In this document: positions 7,761 to 12,055 of the stretch, piece by piece
How positions within the stretch are numbered: position 1 is the first letter of the stretch
Layout of the letters: every line of letters starts with the position of its first letter
Origin: a bacterium
GTDB lineage: Bacteria; Fidelibacterota; Marinisomatia; Marinisomatales; JAHJCW01
Length of the DNA stretch: 12,055 bases
Direction of reading: 5' to 3'
Assembly: GCA_018812885.1 (NCBI GenBank)
Contig: JAHJCW010000201.1
Location: 1 to 12,055 of the forward strand
Notes under the pieces: generated by a model
Databases searched by the model: none
What the model was told of the DNA's origin: nothing
The model's input: only the letters and a program-made list of their open reading frames with translations
Program-made: the position numbers and the translations under genes

Positions 7761-8798
7761 CTAATTCACCACCAATTGTCCGCAGCCGGCATTTATATCT
7801 GCACCCTTGCTCCATCTGGTAGTAACCGTAAAGGAAGCATTTGAAAAATTACTCAAAAAATCTCGGACTTTTTCATTACTTGGACGTCTAAATTTACCCC
7901 CAATCTCGTTATAAGGAATTACATTTAATTTACATGGCACATCACTAATCAAATTTATCAAACTTTTAGCATCCGATTCTGAATCATTAATGTATGCTAA
8001 TAGTACATATTCAAATGTCACGAGATTTTTTGTTTCAATATTATAATATTTTACTGACTCAATTAATTTATCAATCGGATATTTCTTGGCAATTGGCATA
8101 GTTTTTAATCGCTGTTCCTGCGTAGAACCATTCAAGCTGATTGCCAATTTATACCTGTGTCTCTCTTGTGTGTATTGTATAACTTGGGGAACTATTCCTG
8201 CTGTTGAAACAGTGATATGCCGCGCACCCAAATTAATCCCGTCAGGATGATTTAACAAATCGGCCGATTTAACTACATTATTATAATTTAAAAATGGTTC
8301 ACCCATCCCCATAAAAACTACATTTGTAATTGGTTTTTCCGACTCTTTTAACAATAATAAATACTGTGCTACGATCTCACCAACGGTTAAATTCCTTATA
8401 ATTCCCATTGTTCCTGTTGCACAGAATTCACAACCCAAAGCGCATCCAATTTGAGACGAAAGACATATTGTAATCCGTTTTTGTTCTTTCATCAGAACGC
8501 TTTCGATTCTTTCTCCGTCTTGACATTCTAATAAAAATTTGCGTGTCTTTGCCGATTTAGCTCCGGTTACTTTCAGAATTTTTAGTGGATTTAGTAAGTA
8601 ATTATCTGAAAGATTCAGTTTCAATTGCTTTGGGAGATTCTCCATTTCCGTAAAAGATTGAACATTTCGTTTATAGATCCAATTGAAGATCTGCCCAGCC
8701 CTGTACTTTTGTTCATCATATTCTGTTACAATAGAAATACAATCGTCTAAATTCATTCCAATTAATGATGATTTAATATTTTTTCTGTTTGATGACAT
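7761..8798 (-). CDS. rlmN: Dual-specificity RNA methyltransferase RlmN (23S rRNA A2503 / tRNA A37)
   Basis: Radical SAM enzyme that puts a methyl group on C2 of adenine 2503 of 23S rRNA and, in studied members, on A37 of some tRNAs. The radical SAM cluster motif CALGCEFC is at 119-126 (Cys119, Cys123, Cys126). GEP of VFMGMGEPFLNYNNV (161-175) and TVSTAGIVP (196-204) are family marks. The C-terminal GCGQL (338-342) carries Cys339, the expected methyl-carrying cysteine equivalent to E. coli Cys355. At 345 residues the length is normal. Presence of both the cluster cysteines and Cys339 with the GEP motif separates it from non-methylating radical SAM relatives. The gene lies after a strong terminator, so it probably has its own promoter. 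The ATG at 8798 has no Shine-Dalgarno. Confidence 0.97.
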   Translation of the reverse strand: MSSNRKNIKSSLIGMNLDDCISIVTEYDEQKYRAGQIFNWIYKRNVQSFTEMENLPKQLKLNLSDNYLLNPLKILKVTGAKSAKTRKFLLECQDGERIESVLMKEQKRITICLSSQIGCALGCEFCATGTMGIIRNLTVGEIVAQYLLLLKESEKPITNVVFMGMGEPFLNYNNVVKSADLLNHPDGINLGARHITVSTAGIVPQVIQYTQERHRYKLAISLNGSTQEQRLKTMPIAKKYPIDKLIESVKYYNIETKNLVTFEYVLLAYINDSESDAKSLINLISDVPCKLNVIPYNEIGGKFRRPSNEKVRDFLSNFSNASFTVTTRWSKGADINAGCGQLVVN

Positions 8799-8810
8799 AA
8801 TAAAACAATA

Positions 8811-8816
8811 ATTATA
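8811..8816 (-). promoter_or_regulatory. Possible -10 box for rlmN
   Basis: On the minus strand a perfect TATAAT lies 12 bases before the rlmN ATG, just after the terminator hairpin. No good -35 box is found at the expected distance, which falls in the hairpin. If used, it would give an almost leaderless rlmN mRNA, consistent with the missing Shine-Dalgarno. In an AT-rich gap this could be chance. Confidence 0.3.
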
Positions 8817-8821
8817 GAAAG

Positions 8822-8847
8822 AAAAATCCCCCTGCTGGGGGATTTTT
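8822..8847 (-). terminator. Rho-independent terminator after the TPR gene
   Basis: A perfect 11-base-pair stem (AAAAATCCCCC with GGGGGATTTTT) closes a 4-base loop. It lies 24 bases after the TPR gene stop. On the minus strand the hairpin runs into TTTTTCTTTCT, the expected T-tract. The A/T ends make it symmetric, so it could work both ways, but no plus-strand gene ends here. It separates the pfkB-TPR unit from rlmN. Confidence 0.9.
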
Positions 8848-8871
8848 CACCATTATAAAAAAGTCCTACTA

Positions 8872-9945
8872 TTATAATTCTTTAGATTTATCAAAATATT
8901 CCTGAGCACCATCAGTATCTCCTTGACGTAACAATATACGAGCCATGGCTCTATAATGCTGCGGATTTTCAGGTTCCATGTCAATAAGCTTGCGGTAAAA
9001 ATACTCTGCGCGGCTCCATTTTTCGGCATTTTCAAATGTTTGTGCAATTCCACGTAGTGCATCTACATCATTAGGATTAAAATCATAAGCCAAAGAAAAA
9101 TTATCTTCAGCTTGCTGAAAATCTCCAAGTTGCATATTTAATACACCTAAATTATAATATAAATCTGCTTTTAAATTGTTATCAGTCTCTTTTGCAATTG
9201 CGCCTTCATAAATTGCTAACGACATTTCTTTATCACCAACATCATAATATGTCTGTGCTAATTGGCGTGTAGCCAAACTGTTTGTCGGGTCAATATCAAC
9301 TGCATGTTTATAATATATCAATGCCGATTCTTTATCGTCAGCGTCTAAAAACAATTTACCTGCGATCATATTTAAATCAAAGTTGTTAGGATCTTTTGCA
9401 GCACCAATAGTTATTGTTTCAATTGCACCATCTAAATCACCGCTTGTATATAAACAATTCGCTAATATTCCATATGATTGCCCATTATTTGGATTCATTT
9501 CAGTAGCCATGGTAAACGTTTCAATTGCATCTTGTAATATAGGAGAGTCTTTACCATCACCTGATTTACGAAAATCATTGAAATAACTAACACCTTTGTT
9601 ATAAATAGCTACCCAGTGCTTCTCTTGAGCTTGGGCAACATAATCTGATACTTTTCCACCTTGCAAGATTACTTTGTCTGCTCCTAAGCTTAGTGCCTTA
9701 GCAAACATTTCATTCATTTTATCCCAATCATTATTCCGGCCATATATCAAATCACCCAATAAATATGGTATTTCCGGATTCTCCGGCTCTACTGCCAATG
9801 CTTTCACTAAATAGATTTCAGCATTTTCCCAATCTTCCTGTTGAATGTATAATTTTGCAGATGTGAGCTCTTCGCTGGCACATCTAATGAATAACACTAA
9901 CATCAAACTGAACAGTGCAATTCGTATGATTTTAGTTTTTGTCAT
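8872..9945 (-). CDS. TPR-repeat protein, probable membrane-anchored lipoprotein
   Basis: A 357-residue protein of tetratricopeptide repeats, which usually act as protein-protein scaffolds. No enzyme domain is seen. A basic N-terminus (MTKTKIIR) precedes a hydrophobic stretch (9-20) and Cys22, suggesting a signal peptide. The cleavage box FIRC is atypical because lipoproteins usually have a small residue, not Arg, just before Cys; a non-cleaved anchor is the alternative. TPR-like pairs of helices recur from about 27 to 353, with consensus turns such as VEPENPEIPYLLGD (52-65), DPNNFDLNMIAG (185-196), DPTNSLATRQLA (219-230), NPNDVDALRGIA (290-301) and EPENPQHYRAMA (324-335). It probably works at the cell envelope, facing the periplasm. 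A strong Shine-Dalgarno (AGAGGA, 9950-9955) supports this start. It follows the PfkB-kinase gene by 65 bases and ends at a strong terminator. Confidence 0.85.
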   Translation of the reverse strand: MTKTKIIRIALFSLMLVLFIRCASEELTSAKLYIQQEDWENAEIYLVKALAVEPENPEIPYLLGDLIYGRNNDWDKMNEMFAKALSLGADKVILQGGKVSDYVAQAQEKHWVAIYNKGVSYFNDFRKSGDGKDSPILQDAIETFTMATEMNPNNGQSYGILANCLYTSGDLDGAIETITIGAAKDPNNFDLNMIAGKLFLDADDKESALIYYKHAVDIDPTNSLATRQLAQTYYDVGDKEMSLAIYEGAIAKETDNNLKADLYYNLGVLNMQLGDFQQAEDNFSLAYDFNPNDVDALRGIAQTFENAEKWSRAEYFYRKLIDMEPENPQHYRAMARILLRQGDTDGAQEYFDKSKEL

Positions 9946-9949
9946 AATG

Positions 9950-9955
9950 TCCTCT
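9950..9955 (-). promoter_or_regulatory. Strong ribosome binding site of the TPR gene
   Basis: On the minus strand AGAGGA lies 4 bases before the ATG at 9945. It is among the clearest Shine-Dalgarno sites in the window and fixes this start. Confidence 0.7.
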
Positions 9956-10010
9956 TGTAGTTGAAATAATAAATTTTAGCCTATTAAATTAAAAGTAACT
10001 GTACTGCTTT

Positions 10011-10907
10011 TCAAGCTGTAACCTTGTCTCGTAAAAAATTTTGCCGATTTTCTATTTCTGCAACTGTTGCTTTTTCTAAAGCATCAATTCCAACCCCCTC
10101 TACACAAATTGATGCTAAAGCTGATCCTAACACCAGGGCTTCTTTATAGGTTTTACCTTGCGCCAAAGCCGATATAAATCCGCCACCGAATGTATCTCCA
10201 GCTCCGGTTGGATCCACAACTTTATTAACAGGATACACACCTATAGTGATTTTTTCATCCATATTATTATACAATGCGGCGCCTTTACTTCCTTGTTTAA
10301 TCACTACTGTTGGTGGTCCTAATCTAATTAGCGTCTTTGCTGCATCATCTATATTAGAACATTCTGTTAACATTTCAGCTTCGCTTTCATTGATCAATAA
10401 AATATCTGATTTGCTTAAAACAGTTTGCAATTCATTATGTACGGTACCAATCCATAGATTCATTGTATCAACTACAATTGTCGGATTTGCTTGACATTGA
10501 TCAATAACAGAATTCTGCAAATTAGGATGAATATTTGCTAAGAATACATATTGCTGATTTTTATTTATCGCTGATAATTTAGGACTAAATTTACCAAATA
10601 CGCCTAACTCAGTAAATAAAGTATCACGGTCATCAAAATTATCATGATAACGCCCGCCCCAATTAAATGTTTTCCCTTGTTCTACCTTAAGATCAATCAA
10701 GTTTGCTGCATATTTTTTATAAATATCATGGCCGTATTGCGGAAAATCACTGCCAATTATTCCAACAACATTTACATCGGAATATTTTACGGCAGCAATT
10801 GTCGCGTAAGTTGTGGAGCCACCAAGTAAGTTTTCGTATCGTTCATTTCCTATTTCGATTGTATCGATCGCAATTGAACCGACAATTAATATTGAATCAC
10901 CTTTCAT
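10011..10907 (-). CDS. PfkB/ribokinase-family sugar or nucleoside kinase
   Basis: ATP-dependent kinase of the PfkB (ribokinase) superfamily, 298 residues, cytoplasmic. The C-terminal signature DPTGAGDTFGGGF is at 232-244, with Asp238 the expected catalytic base and GAGD the anion hole. The N-terminal substrate-side glycines are in LLGGSTTYA (27-35). LINESEAEML (171-180) holds the NxxE motif linked to Mg and phosphate. IKQGSKGAAL (203-212) is the usual ATP-side strand-turn. The substrate is not decided by sequence: ribose, fructose-type sugars, nucleosides and inositol are all handled by relatives. It is the first gene of a unit with the TPR gene. Its ATG has no Shine-Dalgarno (GCGCTCCTT precedes it). 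The gene is divergent from the cysteine desulfurase gene. Confidence 0.9.
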   Translation of the reverse strand: MKGDSILIVGSIAIDTIEIGNERYENLLGGSTTYATIAAVKYSDVNVVGIIGSDFPQYGHDIYKKYAANLIDLKVEQGKTFNWGGRYHDNFDDRDTLFTELGVFGKFSPKLSAINKNQQYVFLANIHPNLQNSVIDQCQANPTIVVDTMNLWIGTVHNELQTVLSKSDILLINESEAEMLTECSNIDDAAKTLIRLGPPTVVIKQGSKGAALYNNMDEKITIGVYPVNKVVDPTGAGDTFGGGFISALAQGKTYKEALVLGSALASICVEGVGIDALEKATVAEIENRQNFLRDKVTA

Positions 10908-10928
10908 AAGGAGCGCAGTTTACAAGTT

Positions 10929-10955
10929 TTTATATGGAACATCAAGAATTCTCAA
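10929..10955 (-). promoter_or_regulatory. Possible promoter for the PfkB-kinase gene
   Basis: On the minus strand TTGAGA (10950-10955) and TATAAA (10929-10934) each match the sigma-70 consensus at five of six positions. The spacer is 15 bases, shorter than the usual 17. Transcription would start near 10922, giving a leader of only about 15 bases. No equally good pair is seen on the plus strand for the divergent desulfurase gene. Confidence 0.25.
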
Positions 10956-10997
10956 TCTTTATTTTACACTTCAAATTATCGTAACTTTCTCCCTATT

Positions 10998-12055
10998 ATG
11001 TTGTACTTTGATCATAGCGCCACGACTCCAATCGACCCAAAAGTGTCGGCCTTAGTGCAAGAGGTAGCTGTCAATTATTTTGGCAATCCCTCTAGTATCC
11101 ATAAATATGGACAAAAAGCACGCGCTATAATAGAAAAATCCCGTCGGCAAATTGCCGATGCACTTGGCGTAAAGTCGCGGAATATTATATTTACCGGCGG
11201 CGGCTCGGAAAGTAATAATATGGTTTTACAAAATTTATTGTATTCTGACAAAAAACATGTCATTACTTCAACAATCGAGCATCCGGCTATTTTAAAAGTA
11301 TTAAAACATTTAAAAAACTTTGGCGTTAACTATAATACTGTTCCGGTAGATAAATTTGGATTAATCGACCCAATAAATGTTGAATCGGCGATTCGCAATG
11401 ATACGGCATTGATTTCAATAATGTACGCCAATAACGAAGTCGGCACAATACAACCAATTACCGAAATTGCGGAAATTGCTCATGAAAATAATATCCTATT
11501 CCATTCAGATGCTGTACAAACACCCGGTAAGATTCCAATAATAATGAGCGAATTGAATACCGATTTAATGTCATTTTCGGCACACAAATTCTACGGTCCA
11601 AAGGGCGTCGGATTTTTGTACATCCGTGATGGAATCAAATTACATCCGATGATCATTGGCGGCGGGCAGGAGAAAAAACTTCGTGCAGGAACAGAGAACA
11701 CGCCCGGAATTGCCGGCTTGGGATTAGCAATGGAAATGGCAGTTAAAAACTTAACCGATGCGCAAAATCATTTAATATTATTAGAAAACCATTTTAAAAA
11801 TAGATTGACTGAAATTTATCCTGAAGCAATTTACAATGGTCATCCTGAATTACATCTCCCCGGACTTGTTAGTGTGACAATACCTTCAGTTACAAGTGAC
11901 CTGCTATTAGTAAATCTTGACATGAAAGGAATGGCTGTTTCAAGCGGGTCAGCTTGTTCATCGGGAACCGTGAAACCGTCAGATGTTCTGAAGGCTATGC
12001 ATATTAGCAACCAAAATAATATTTCGACTTTGCGTATAAGTTTTGGCAAAGACAA
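10998..12055 (+). CDS. Cysteine desulfurase, group I NifS/IscS type (3' end outside window)
   Basis: PLP-dependent enzyme that takes sulfur from cysteine as an enzyme-bound persulfide, for Fe-S clusters, tRNA thiolation or cofactors. My translation from the ATG at 10998 runs 352 codons to the edge with no stop; about 30 residues seem to be missing. MLYFDHSATTPIDP (1-14) is the canonical start. Other motifs are GNPSSIHKYGQKA (29-41), GGSESNN (68-74), TIEHPA with His95 (92-97), YANNEVGT (143-150), FHSDAVQ with Asp171 and Gln174 (168-174), SAHKFYGPKG with PLP Lys197 (194-203), RAGTEN (229-234), and SSGSACSSGT with catalytic Cys320 (315-324). The Cys sits in the long loop typical of group I rather than SufS-type group II. 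NifS, IscS or a tRNA-thiolation-dedicated homologue cannot be told apart without downstream neighbours. No Shine-Dalgarno is seen; the leader is pyrimidine-rich. Confidence 0.96.
   Translation, partial: MLYFDHSATTPIDPKVSALVQEVAVNYFGNPSSIHKYGQKARAIIEKSRRQIADALGVKSRNIIFTGGGSESNNMVLQNLLYSDKKHVITSTIEHPAILKVLKHLKNFGVNYNTVPVDKFGLIDPINVESAIRNDTALISIMYANNEVGTIQPITEIAEIAHENNILFHSDAVQTPGKIPIIMSELNTDLMSFSAHKFYGPKGVGFLYIRDGIKLHPMIIGGGQEKKLRAGTENTPGIAGLGLAMEMAVKNLTDAQNHLILLENHFKNRLTEIYPEAIYNGHPELHLPGLVSVTIPSVTSDLLLVNLDMKGMAVSSGSACSSGTVKPSDVLKAMHISNQNNISTLRISFGKD

Noticed and set aside
8133..8145. RlmN sequence AISLNGST instead of the more common AISLHA as a sign of lost activity
   Set aside because: Asn at this place occurs in other RlmN proteins as I recall, and all cluster cysteines and the C-terminal Cys are intact.
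8853..9062. A 69-codon minus-strand frame overlapping the TPR gene 3' end
   Set aside because: It lies almost wholly inside the TPR gene in another frame, and the TPR frame has clear repeat motifs. It is a shadow.
11840..12055. A 71-codon antisense frame at the right edge
   Set aside because: The plus strand there encodes the catalytic Cys loop of the cysteine desulfurase, so the antisense frame is a shadow.
1..12055. A defence system, mobile element or CRISPR array
   Set aside because: Every coding frame is accounted for by housekeeping families. No transposase, integrase, nuclease, toxin or regularly spaced repeats were seen.

Overview
No exotic system is visible. This is an ordinary chromosomal housekeeping stretch from an AT-rich bacterium. 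It holds eleven protein-coding genes packed tightly, and none was seen to be broken. There are no tRNA or rRNA genes, insertion sequences, CRISPR arrays, integrases or phage genes. No stretch longer than about 150 bases lacks a gene. Lineage cannot be fixed from the sequence alone. Several features suggest a member of the FCB group or a neighbour, perhaps Neomarinimicrobiota, Ignavibacteria or Calditrichota, but this is a low-confidence inference. Those features are a zinc-finger-free TopA with C-terminal GPY repeats, a single-chain GlyRS, a nucleoside kinase of the type fused to a ThrRS-like domain, and Shine-Dalgarno sites at only some genes.

Layout. (1) Plus strand, 1-3247: the 3' part of topA (its start lies before the window), followed 5 bases later by glyQS, a single-chain glycyl-tRNA synthetase. 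(2) Minus strand, 7608 down to 3313: five closely packed genes that look like one operon. In transcription order they are purine nucleoside phosphorylase, an M20 amidohydrolase (overlapping the previous gene by 4 bases), yjbQ, a uridine-kinase-like nucleoside kinase and the acetyltransferase ypeA. This operon converges on glyQS across a 65-base gap. (3) Minus strand, 8798-7761: rlmN, an RNA-methylating radical SAM enzyme, separated from the TPR gene upstream of it by a strong hairpin terminator. (4) Minus strand, 10907-8872: a PfkB-family kinase followed by a TPR-repeat, probably membrane-anchored protein. (5) Plus strand, 10998 to the right edge: a group I cysteine desulfurase (NifS/IscS type), divergent from the PfkB gene and cut off shortly before its end.

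How the genes work together. The five-gene operon has a nucleotide-salvage theme at both ends: phosphorolysis of 6-oxopurine nucleosides, and phosphorylation of a nucleoside or related molecule. Between them lie peptide/amide hydrolysis and the poorly understood YjbQ. The flanking genes serve information processing: DNA supercoiling, tRNA charging, rRNA/tRNA methylation and sulfur supply for Fe-S clusters and tRNA thiolation. RlmN needs an Fe-S cluster, but linking it to the nearby desulfurase is only inference.
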